In this document: in pieces, positions 12,499-23,044 of the stretch
Layout: every line of letters starts with the position of its first letter
How positions within the stretch are numbered: the first letter of the stretch is position 1
The notes under the pieces: model-generated
What the model saw: only the letters and a program-made list of their open reading frames with translations
Told to the model about the DNA's origin: nothing
Database searches by the model: none
Translations under genes and position numbers: made by a program
From: Erigeron canadensis
Taxonomy: Eukaryota; Streptophyta; Magnoliopsida; Asterales; Asteraceae
Length of the DNA: 64,000 bases
Reading direction: 5' to 3'
NCBI RefSeq assembly: GCF_010389155.1
Contig: NC_057763.1
Span: 43,630,645-43,694,644 of the forward strand

Positions 12499-14634
12499 AT
12501 GCTCATCTTCATCGTCATTGTTGTCTCCTCTCTCCTTGTCTCCTTCTATGTCCTTAACCGAAAATTCGCATGTTTGAAACAACTTAATTAATATACCACC
12601 AGGACCACCAATAAAGCTACCGATAATCGGAAACATCCACCAGATCATCGGATCACTACCACAAAATGCTTTCTGTGACTTAGCCAAGATATACGTACGG
12701 GCCTATAATGCACTTGCAACTCGGGTCTATCTCTACGGTCATCGTATCATCACCTAGCTAAGTTGACCGAACAGGTCAAGAAAACTAATGATGTGGCCCT
12801 TGCAGGTCGCCCATATGCACTAATCTCCGACATTGTCTTCTATATATGGGAGCTCCGACGTCACTCTTGGTACTTATAGCGATTACTGGCGACAAATGAA
12901 AAAGATTATTGCTGTTGAACTCTTCATGAGTCGGAAAAAAGTTAAGTCATTTAGTGATGTTCGACGACAACAAGAAGTTGGCAGATTCGTGGAGTTGATT
13001 CGTTCCACATGTGGAAAGCCCGTACGTAAACATGCATGAGAAGCTTATGGAACTAATTAAGCAATAACAACATCTGCAAATGGAGATATATAGTTGCAAA
13101 CAACAAAATGTATTGATCCAATTAGTGGACCAAGTGATGAAAATAGGGTTATATCTTCCAGACCTATTTCCCGAGTTTCGATCATTAATTTCTGGGATCA
13201 GATCAAAGTTAACAAGAATTCACAAGGACGTACCTGGCATGGATAAGATTTTTGATGATATACTTGATGAACGCAGACGTAAAAGACGAACAAGTGGAGC
13301 ATCCGAGGAAGATGTTCTTTTGAACGTCTAAGGAGCGTGGTGGTCAATGTATTCTGTATATTAACGTGAATTTTGTATATGCATGCATGTATTTAAGTTT
13401 ATATATATCTATATTTATACTATATTATAAAGCACATTTCTCCTAGATTTTCTAACATTGAACTTGAAATTTTCAATATTGATTTTAAGTGCTTCCCCAA
13501 AATGCCCTCCTATCTATTATATATTTACCTAAAATAACTATAATACCATTTATCTCTCCTCAAATCTCAACCAATAATCTTTTTTCACCCTCCTCCATAA
13601 ATCATTTATTCCTCCAATTCATTCAAAATCTTTTATCTCAAAAATCGTACATCGATAAATTATAAAAATTGTATGGGTGTTCTTCAAATTTCATGCTCTT
13701 TCATTAGAAATGTCAATTGATATACTTTCGACAAATTTTTAAATCCGAGGGCGGAGCCCGTACGGCTAAGACATTTGACTATCATACTCTATGATATATC
13801 AACTCCTATAACCTATCACATTCTATGACCTAGGTATCACCATCACTATCTCACCGCCGCAACGCGCGGGTACTTGCTCTCGTATTTATAAAAAAGAGTT
13901 TATATGATGTGATATAAACAGTGCTACGGACTTGATTAATGATTAAGTTGATATCAATGGATCGAGATGGTCTAATAAGTTTCTAAAGGCACGGACATAT
14001 TAAACTTGATATATTTTTCGGTACGTGGCACCGATACAAGTGCAGTAACAATGGAATGGGCGATGAGAGAATTAATTATGAGAAATCCTGATGTGATGAA
14101 GAAAGCACAAACAGAAGTGAGAGAAGCGATTCAAGGGAAAGAAAAAAATTACAGAGACGGATTTACAAGATTTGGTTTTCCTTAAGCACATAATTAAGGA
14201 GACTCTAAAGCTTCACATACCTCCAATATTAGTCCCAAGAGAATGTAGAGAGCAATGTCAAATTGATGGTTACGATATACCCGTGAAAACAACAGTCATT
14301 ATTAATACCTTTGCATGCGCAACTGATCCCGAATATTGGGATGATGGGGAAAGCTTTAAACCCGAGAGATTTGATAAGTCTTCGGTTGATTTCTACGGTA
14401 CAAATTAAACTATGAGTTTGTCCCGTTTGGTAGAGGGAGGAGAATGTGTCCTGGAGTTAGATTTGGTTGGATTTTTATGGAGTTGACTCTTGCAGAAATG
14501 TTATACCACTTCAATTGGCAACTTCCTTATGGATCAAGTCCTGATGATTTGACATGAGTCAAAATTATGGCCTTGTTGGATCTAAGAAAGCTCCCTTACA
14601 TTTAATACCAACTCTTTATTCTCCGGTTTCATGA
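12499..14634 (+). pseudogene. CYP71-like cytochrome P450 pseudogene
   Basis: Clear remains of a two-exon plant A-type P450. Piece 1 runs from ATG 12499 to about 13330. It has a hydrophobic N-terminal anchor, a stop where the charged linker should be, then the PPGPP hinge ([16 protein letters not shown]). Frameshifts follow near GPIMHLQLG, and WRQMKK is still visible. Piece 2 runs from about 14028 to 14634. It has the I-helix GTDTS, a frameshift in an A-run near 14145, the K-helix ETLK (normally ExxR, so R is replaced by K), PERF, a stop at 14406, then the haem loop FGRGRRMCPG, and a further stop in the last segment. At least four lesions make a working enzyme very unlikely. The family role would be ER-bound, NADPH-dependent oxidation of specialised metabolites; the substrate cannot be read. 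The intron contains a Helitron. Confidence 0.9.
13408..13882 (+). mobile_element. non-autonomous Helitron in the P450 pseudogene intron
   Basis: The 5' end is TCTATATTTATACTATATT. The 3' hairpin is CCGCAACGCGCGGG and the end is CTCG followed by T. It is about 475 bp. Its sequence closely matches the element at 29934-30315, including the internal TCCGAGGGCGGAGCC block. Confidence 0.75.
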
Positions 14635-15164
14635 AACAAAAGATGAAGGGAAGGTTATTGAGCTTTGTAAAGGGACAAATAGCTAGACCAATCGTTATCT
14701 TTCTCTACATTTAATATGTGTGCAATTTATACGAGTATTTGCTTAGCCAAATCTCATGCATTGGGTCTAGCGATGTATCAAACTCCAAATATTGTTAAAG
14801 TTTATGTATTGTTGATTTATATATATTTCTTAAAGGATACCGGATTAAACTCATGTTTGTAGATTGTACCGTAATATATATTTTCATTTTAGTGTTTTAG
14901 GTCAAATATACAGGCTCTAAGAACATGTCGTTAACTTCATCATTCTATCTTTTCAACAGTCTAAGCATCACCTCACCGTCGACGATTATGTTGGTGTTGG
15001 TATAAATCAATATGGCGACATGCTCGTAAGTCGATCGATCAATACTTTTCCGGAAAAATCCTATCTAACTGCTTAATATGATTATTAATCAGCTCATACA
15101 ATGTAGAGAGTTGATATCTTTAGATTAGAAATTTAGTCAGAGTTAGGCAACCGCATTTTGTGTT
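14635..15164. other. intergenic, P450 pseudogene 3' flank
   Basis: AT-rich. No features beyond possible pseudogene 3' UTR. Confidence 0.5.
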
Positions 15165-15600
15165 GTGTCTTGTCTTGAGCAACGCGTTAGTTCACAAAGG
15201 CTCAGCTCATCGCTAACTTCGGTCTCCTTCGTATTTGGAACAAAATTAAACTCCAAAAGGACATATCCTAATTTATTGGCATGGTCTGGTCCCAGGACTA
15301 GGCCTAAGAAAATGTGCTGTCTTGAGCAACACATTAGGTCACAAAGCCTTAACTTCTCCCTCGTATTTGGAAAAAAAAACTCCAAAAAGACAGATCCTAA
15401 CTTATTGGCATGGTCTGGTCCCAGTCCCAGGATTAAGCCTATGAAAAACACAGCATATAAACTTAAGTTCCTTCATGTTGAGTAAACATAAGCTAATTAT
15501 GTGAAGAAGTACAACTATGTTAAAATATTTTGCTTGTATACATGAATAAAGAACCATACATACTGAGAATATAATACATTGACATAGCCTGAAAGAAGAT
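15165..15600 (+). repeat. dispersed repeat, copy B, internally tandemly duplicated
   Basis: Two tandem units of about 135 bp (about 15170-15310 and 15311-15448). Each runs from TGTCTTGAGCAACRCRTTAG through CGTATTTGGAA to TTATTGGCATGGTCTGGTCC and CCTAWGAAAA. A tail shared with copy A (10926-11240) follows. It lies just beyond the SIG2 3' end. Confidence 0.75.
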
Positions 15601-15780
15601 CAAGAATAAGCAAAAATTAAGAAAAAGGACAAAAAGATCGATTCTTGCAACCACCAGTAAAGTCACTCATCTCACAACAAGGTCGCGGATCAAGTATGGA
15701 AAATTCGCTACTTAACCCCACCCGAAGACCTTTCGGTGCAGAAGATTTCCCTGTACACATTTGAATATATATTCTACTTT

Positions 15781-15860
15781 TCATGCCAACTGTATACCTC
15801 ATTGAGGCAAGTATTGCCTTTCATACCAACTGTAAGTCTCATTGAGGCAAGTATTGCCTT
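15781..15860 (-). repeat. 40-bp tandem duplication spanning the SIG2 stop codon
   Basis: 15781-15820 and 15821-15860 differ at only about four positions; both contain CTCATTGAGGCAAGTATTGC. The right copy holds the last SIG2 codons and the used stop (15839-15841). The left copy repeats the same terminal coding sequence inside the 3' UTR. Confidence 0.9.
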
Positions 15861-18800
15861 AAAGTCTCGGTTCTATCAGTGTTCCTTAACTTACGGAACG
15901 CACACAGTTCAATCTGTCTGACTCGCTCGCGGCTTACACCCATTACATCCCCAATCTCTTGCAAAGTCCTTGTTTTACCATCTTCTAACCCGAACCGCCA
16001 TCTGATGACTTTTTGCTCTTTTTCACCTAATGTATTCAACACCTTCCCTAAATCCTCTGACATAGTTTGTTTGATCAATATTTCCTCAGGAGTCTCTTGG
16101 TCAGGATCATCAAGAAGATCCTAAAACAAAATGTTTGATGATAAATACATGAGCAGCAAAATTAATATTTAAAGCTGGAGGTGGCGATTGCAACCCATCT
16201 ACGAGTAAATCAGTCAGTTTGTAACTTAACAGTTGGTTGAAATGAAACACGTCAAAAATTGCCCATAATGTATTCAATATGCACGAATCTTCCCTTCCTT
16301 GATTGTTCACTTGAAAATTAGAGTATTAATGCAAATGTGGTTTTTAATAATAAATAAAACATTAGTTATTTGTAGATCTCAAATTAATATTAAAGAAAAC
16401 ACAAAAAAGTGTTCGCAGGATAACACAATAAGTGTTTTGACACATAAACCCAACCTCCCATTTTTCAATTCTATTCAAAGCTATCACTTGTCCAATACTT
16501 TTCATGTTTTATAAGAAAAGGGGACACCAGAAATTAATTTTAGTGATTTCGGATTTGGGGCAATTAAAAGGTGGCAATTTACCTATTTACTTATGATTGA
16601 ACTGATTTAGTTCATGTTTGATCTCTGACGGATAGATAGAAGAGGTTAGCCACAATGAAAACCATACAAATATCACCCCGAGTGCTTTTAATGCATAAAA
16701 ACTTTACTTGGCACTTAGTTTGCTATTGAAATAAGGTCATATTTGACGTACTAATTATTTGTGAACTTTATTTATGTTGTTCTGACAGAAAGTATTCTAA
16801 GTCAACCCAACCTAAACTAAAATTAACCGATTTCACCCATTTTCCAAACCTGCCCACCCAACCATTTTGCCACCTCTGTAGCATAAAGAAAGAATTGCAG
16901 GTATACTAATAAAACTCCTCAAACAGAAGAACAGAACGAAGACAAACCGTGAGTTTGGTATTGTTTTCCAGCCCGACAGGAATATCAATAGATCGAGCTG
17001 GCTTAGGGGCTTGTTCTGCAGATTGAATCCTCTTAATGGAGAGGCCTGTTTCAACTGCAATTTCTGCACGAGTAGGTTTTCTTCCAAGCTGTTTATCCAA
17101 CCTATATTTGGCCTCATTCACCTTAGATTGGACCTCCACCATATAATACTGTATCAACATGAAAAATTCAAAAGTTTCAGTTCAGCCCATATACACAGGA
17201 CAACGCAGAAGGCAGAAGCTATAAATAAAAGTTTTTACAAAAGAAAATATGTAATCTGTAGTTCCGTACTCTTTTTTTCTCCCACAGCCTAGGGGAATCT
17301 GTAATTTTTCTTCGAAGTTTTATTACTTAAAAAAACAAAAAACGTTCACATTTATAAGCATGAAGTATATACAATAACAAAGTCATAAGAAACTATGAGC
17401 TTTTAAAAAAAAAAAATGCTCACATTTATTAAATGTAATTTGTCTAAACCTAAGTGTGTAGAGATCAATCTGTCATGACCAACACAATTCCACATTTACG
17501 CGTGTATAATAATGGCAGAAAAGTGTACATATACTTCTCTTTTTAAAAAAAAAAAAAAAAGCCTTCAGATAATTTGTTATGGTGTTCGAACCAAAATATT
17601 TCTTACCGGAACATGGATTATCCTGCTTTGTTCAGCTCGAGACCTTTGGACAGCTTGCCTTATCCACCAATGAGCGTATGTTGAAAATTTGAACCCCTTT
17701 GAAGCGTCAAATTTCTCTGCACTTTTAACCAAGCCTCGGATTCCTTCCTGCGAGAAATATATCGATATCAATAAAAGTGGCAAATATTCATGGCAATTTA
17801 GAAATTTAACCTATTTACTCATAAGAGTTCAAATAGGGTTATGTACTATCCTAAATGGTGAAAGCAAAATACATAAATCTAAAACATATAACCTCCTAAG
17901 TCCTAAACTATATCTTACGAACTATAAGAGTGTTATTATTAAAGTAATTAAAATCCCTCTGCTATCATAATTCACGAAAACATAGTCTGCGACACTTTTT
18001 AAAATATGGCTAATATTATTTGTTGGTTAGCCTGATACAGCTCTTCTCAACCTGCAACACAACCAGCCCGTCTGATTAATGTCGCATTAAATGAGAGTGA
18101 AAAGATGTTGCATACCTGAACGATATCCTGAAGATGCACCTTCGTACCATAATAACCTCTTGCAACAGAAATAACAAGTCGTATATTGCTCCGAATCATT
18201 TTGTCCCTGCATTCTTCACCATAGTGTAAACGTCTCCCTAATTGTATCTGATCGATGCCTGCTGCAGAAGCCCATTCTGCAAAAGTGGGAGGCACCCCAA
18301 AACGCGTCTCAAGAGCAGTATGGACTTCTTGTAATTTCAACAGGTCCTGCATGTCAATAACACGAACTTCACACATAGATTTGGGAATGAAAATTCTTTC
18401 ATAAATTACAAAAAGTTACTGCAAGACAGACCCTAATGAATAATAAACAAAATCATTTGCTCACTTGATTTTAAAACATAGCACATCAAGGTTTGAATGT
18501 AAAGAATAATTAGAATAAGGCAGCGCATTAACTTATGATGGGGGATGACTATATGCATTTTGAAAGTGATTATTCCAAATGGATAAACGAAATCAAAATC
18601 AGATAGCGTACATAGGTTATGTTTTATCTCTTTTTTAAAAAGGCAAAAAGTTACATTCCTAAACCACCTATTATTTACACCAATTGTCTTGTTTGAGACT
18701 TGAAACCACTCCATATTGGTTGATGGGCAACAGTCACTAGCGCTGTACCTATCTCTAATAAGGTGAAATAAATCTAATACAAATAATAGGCTTAAAAGGA

Positions 18801-20997
18801 AATGAGTTAAAATGGGCCAAATGGCAAATATGTATTTTTAATATATAAAACCTTCTAAATCATTTAATCAGAAAACAGATTCGTATTAATATAATATAAC
18901 TTTGGTGACCATATTTGACACATAATAACTGTACAAACAGAAGTGTTCCAGTCAACCTGTCCTGTCATAGCCCATACCAAATGGTTACTGGTTTTAACCC
19001 ATTATCCCACCCACCCTACTTGCCAGTTGCCGTTTTCTCACTCTATTTGAAAGAAAAAAGAAACTCATACCTGTATCCCTTTAGAAAGTTCTACTTCCTC
19101 TGCAGCAGTCAGAAGCTTGGCATTTGTCATTCCTCCCAAAAAAGCCAAAACGTCTTTTTTCTCACCACGTCTTCTGCTCACGCCAGATTTCACTGGAACT
19201 GTGGTGGGGGCAACCCGAGCTCTGCCTGATGCGGATTTTACTGACACAGCACCTGCTTCGGCTCTTTCTGCTGCTCTAATTCTCCTCTCTTTCCGTTCTA
19301 CTTGACGCTTTGATCTCACAGTTATGCTAGCTGAGAGCTGTTCTTCAAGAAGTTGAAGTTCTTCAATTGTGGGTTCAACTTCTTCTGAAGGTTCTGTCCC
19401 CGGCTCATTTATGGAGATATCAGACTCAGGTAACTTAGGTTTTTCTTTGATATTTAATGGTTTGAGGCTCTGATGGTTCATCATCATTGTTGCAGCACTC
19501 TTTGCGACCTTTACTGCAGCCCTGGCTAAAGCAATTGCTTCAGCAGCTGCATCAGCATGTTCAGTTGAGGCAAACTCTGAAGCCAAAGTTGTTCCTTTAT
19601 TTACCTAAACAAATGGTTCAAATGCCATTTAAGAACATATTATTTCATGCTTTTGATCAAAGATTTTGACAGTTATATGAATAGTTAAAATGATTTAATA
19701 TATACAAACAGTAGAGTCCCACGATATTTTCATGTGACTCTTGTAAGAAATTGGGATTGTTATAAGAACACATTTTGAATCCAGTGATACTTTCGCGTCT
19801 TACGATATAAGTGGAAAGAAGAGACCAAAAGTCAGTCAATTGAACCATTAAAAGATTCTGACCTGACCTACTGCACCAGAATACACCCATGGTCTACTTC
19901 CAGCAATAGAACTTGTATGAGATTCTAAAGATGGTAGCTGGAACTTTTCAATATCAAGCACTCCAGCTGTTGTTGATGCCGATGATGATGATGAGGAGGA
20001 GGATGACCACTGCCTGTCAACAGTACCTGAATTTGAATGAGCTTCTAAGGATGATAGCTTTAGCTTCTCTAAGTTAAGCACTGTGGATTCTGTTAATACA
20101 GGGGGTGCTGTAGTTGATAAAACACACCGAGTCGGAAAATAAATAGGCTCTCTACATTTAGCTGCATTTAAACCATGACATTATGAGAAATTCAAAATTG
20201 GGCTGAATTTGTGATAAGTGGGTGAAGATTGTGCACATATATACTGATCACATACTATGGCAAAATTTAATAACAAAGAAACAGCAGATTGATCAACCGT
20301 TACTTCGTTTTCATGTAGATTATCGGATCTAACACGTTCACCACAAAGGGAACGTCATTTGTAACTTGTAAATTGTAATCATAGAAAAATTCACCACATC
20401 TTAGTCCACCCCCATTCTAGGTTTTCTTCTGTACCATAACACACTACTCGGACACTATGAGATCTTATCGTAAAAAGGAACTATTGCCTGATCTGCTAAC
20501 AGTTGTAACAAAACCAAAGGAAAATCCCGGCGAACCAAAGCTCCTATAAACCTAAAAATAATTAAGATCCCCTGACCAGACAAACTTAAAATTAGGTATC
20601 ATGAACTCCAATTTCTATAGATATTATAATACCACTTTTCATGACTGATTTCAGTTTGTATAAGCAAACATATAAGTGCTGTATACAGTCATAACTGAAT
20701 TATCTAGGGATTCGGAATTCGTTTAAGTGGATGCATACACAATTGGATTTCAAATTTACATGTATACATAAATGATTGTTAATTAAACTATATAATAATG
20801 TGTGTTAATATACACCTATTGTCTGTCAGCAATATATACAATGTTAATGAAATTACAAAAACAAATAAAAGTGATGAAAGTAAAGATTAGAAAGAAAAAA
20901 AGAAATTACAGTGACTAGAAGAATGATGATTTAGAGGTTTGAATTGGATAGAAAAGGAATCAGGCAAACACTTGAATTGAGGGAGCAAACAGGACAT
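15839..20997 (-). CDS. SIG2: plastid RNA polymerase sigma factor SIG2 (sigma-70 family)
   Basis: Nuclear-encoded initiation factor for the bacterial-type chloroplast RNA polymerase (PEP). In Arabidopsis, SIG2 drives plastid tRNA genes and others. Coding exons: 20997-20910, 20161-19863, 19604-19071, 18346-18116, 17747-17607, 17148-16948 and 16120-15839. All joins are GT..AG and in phase, giving 591 aa (Arabidopsis 572). The N-terminus [15 protein letters not shown] matches SIG2 and begins the plastid-targeting region. A serine run lies near residues 60-70, and [13 protein letters not shown] is shared with SIG2. Region 2 is in exons 4-5: [19 protein letters not shown], then [20 protein letters not shown]. 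Region 3 is exon 6. Region 4 is in exon 7: [11 protein letters not shown] and the -35-binding helix-turn-helix [19 protein letters not shown]. After WWIRQA the sequence departs from usual SIG2 ([14 protein letters not shown]). The stop lies in a 40-bp tandem duplication. Confidence 0.93.
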
Positions 20998-21440
20998 AGT
21001 TGATTCTGCTGCGACTACTACGGATGATGATGATGAAGTATACGTATACATGTGTGTGTGTGTGTAGTTTAGTTAGTCATACATTTTTGATTTGAGAATA
21101 GGAGGTGATAGATATAGATATAAGTAAATGTGAGAAGAAGAAGAAGAGGAAGAAGGAGATGAAAGTGAGAGGGAGATGATAGATTTTGTTTATGAGGATA
21201 AGGAGGCAAAAGAGAGTGAGGACCAAAGTTGGACAAGCAGCAGACACTCCTTTTGGGTTCAATTTGAAGTACTATATTTGGGCTCTTCCTCCCATCCAGG
21301 CTTCCATCCTTCCTTGGGCTTTCTCTCTGACATTTCAAATTTCATCAATATTTTCAAAACCGGATCAGCCGTTGAATCGATAGGGTAGTTCCCGGTCCAA
21401 CTGGATGGACCTCGCCGTAAAAACATAAAATAACCCAACA
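20998..21440. other. SIG2 upstream region
   Basis: Holds a TG microsatellite at about 21051-21065 and a GAAGAAGAAG-rich (CT-rich on the minus strand) tract at about 21130-21160. Both fit a plant 5' UTR or promoter on the minus strand. No further gene is supported. Confidence 0.5.
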
Positions 21441-21762
21441 TAGACGTGCCCAAAATAACCAGTTTTGGGTGAACCGGTCCCGAAAATTCGAAAAATGAAC
21501 CCAGAAAAACCGGCTCGATCTTTAGAAAAACCGCTCGTTAGAAGCTGGTTTGTCTTTTACTTCTAGAATTGGTTTTTTCCCTGCTTTGATATCGGTTTGT
21601 TTTGGTTTATAGGAAGAAAAAAAACTGTCAACATTTTGACCAAAATCGATTTTCAAACTGGTTCGAGTTTGGTTAAAAGTGGTTTTTTATCGCGTTGACC
21701 CAAACCATTATTTGTTTCGTTTACAAACTGTTTGGCCCAAAATCGGTTTATGGGCACGTCTA
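21441..21762. mobile_element. hAT-like MITE
   Basis: The inverted ends are TAGACGTGCCCA on the left and TGGGCACGTCTA on the right, followed inward by matching GTTTTGGG and CCCAAAAT blocks. Imperfect 8-bp flanks ACCCAACA and ACCGGACA (6 of 8 match) would fit a hAT target duplication. It is 322 bp with no coding capacity. Confidence 0.65.
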
Positions 21763-22247
21763 ACCGGACATATAACAACCAAGTAGTTGGAATGGTAAAG
21801 GATCCATTGTTTAAATTGAGAGGTCTCTTGTTCGAATTTTGTCTCTCGAAAAGTTTTTAAAATATTTAATTACAGTCTGGTTTCAAAAGGCCGATCACCA
21901 ATGGTAATTTTACAAATTTGTTTTTTTCTTTCATTATGTTATTTTTCAATCGACTAATAAATTCATAATTATTTTTAGTCACTCACAAAAAATATACATA
22001 TTTTACTGTATTTTGTATAATTATAAAACATATGTTGTTATAAGCTATTAAAACTTATTATAGATTATTAAGAAAAATTGAAGCTAAATTCTTAGTCAAT
22101 AAAACCTTCACAATAATGTTTTACTAGAAAACAGCCAGAAACTCGAGAGGGTCGTCTGTGGAATCGTTTGCCGGTATGAAAACTTTACTAACTTTTGTCG
22201 AAAATTCTAACTCAATAGAGCCTATATTTTCCTATAGTCTATATCTA
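21763..22247. other. intergenic with a weak tRNA-like SINE relic
   Basis: At about 21780-21850 there are A-box-like TAGTTGGAATGG and B-box-like GTTCGAATT sequences 40-50 bp apart. This suggests a decayed SINE. The rest is AT-rich. Confidence 0.35.
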
Positions 22248-22604
22248 TCTATATTCTATTATAAAACAAACTACCATTCTCTTTTTTCAACTCTCTACAT
22301 TTAAAATACTCAAAATACTTTTATTTTTCAATACATTCGTAACTCACACACTAAATCTATCTAATATATCCCTAAAATATTTTCCAACCATATTTACTAT
22401 CTATCTCCTTTATTTATTAATTTAAATATTTAAACATAATATCTCTACAATACTCTTAATGAAATTATTAACATAAGATGCATCACTTAACCATAAAATA
22501 ACTACACTACTATTGACATCAATTACTTTTAGATTAATAACATCGTTACCACCATCGCCACCATTACCACCCGTTGCCGCTGCATTGTGCGGGCACCCAT
22601 CTCG
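22248..22604 (+). mobile_element. non-autonomous Helitron
   Basis: The 5' end is TCTATATTCTATTATAAAAC. The 3' hairpin region is CCGCTGCATTGTGCGGG and the end is CTCG before T. It is about 357 bp and has the same CCACC-type interior as the other family members. Confidence 0.7.
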
Positions 22605-23044
22605 TACCCTTATAATACAAACTAGAAATCTATTTTAAGAAATTTAAGCAATTTTTTCAATATCCTCTAATTTACACATCACCTTTAATTCTATATCTCT
22701 AAACATAATCAGACAAACACCCTACCAAGATATAACATACATGCACTTATTTCTTTCCATTTTGATTTACACACATGCATGTCAATTGCTCCACCATTGT
22801 TTTATATTACAAATCACCGTTTAACCGCCATAACACGTGGGCACCAACCCTCGTAACTTTTAATTTAAGCTGGACAGCAAATCAGATTAACACAACTAAT
22901 TATTTTTTATCAAACCCAATATTCTGGGGGTTAAACACAATGAGATACAGTTTGCCATTTTGGCTTCGACACCCTTGTTATTAGTTAATCTATCACTTGA
23001 ACAAACAAACAAACCCTCCTCTGCCCTCGCGCGAGCGTTTGGAA
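22605..23044. other. upstream region of the tRNA methyltransferase gene
   Basis: AT-rich promoter and leader region. An in-frame ATG at 22997 could extend the protein by 16 residues, but the start at 23045 gives a more typical targeting peptide. Confidence 0.45.

Noticed and set aside
12472..12687. 71-codon minus-strand ORF
   Set aside because: It is antisense to the P450 pseudogene N-terminal region; the plus strand carries the recognisable P450 motifs.
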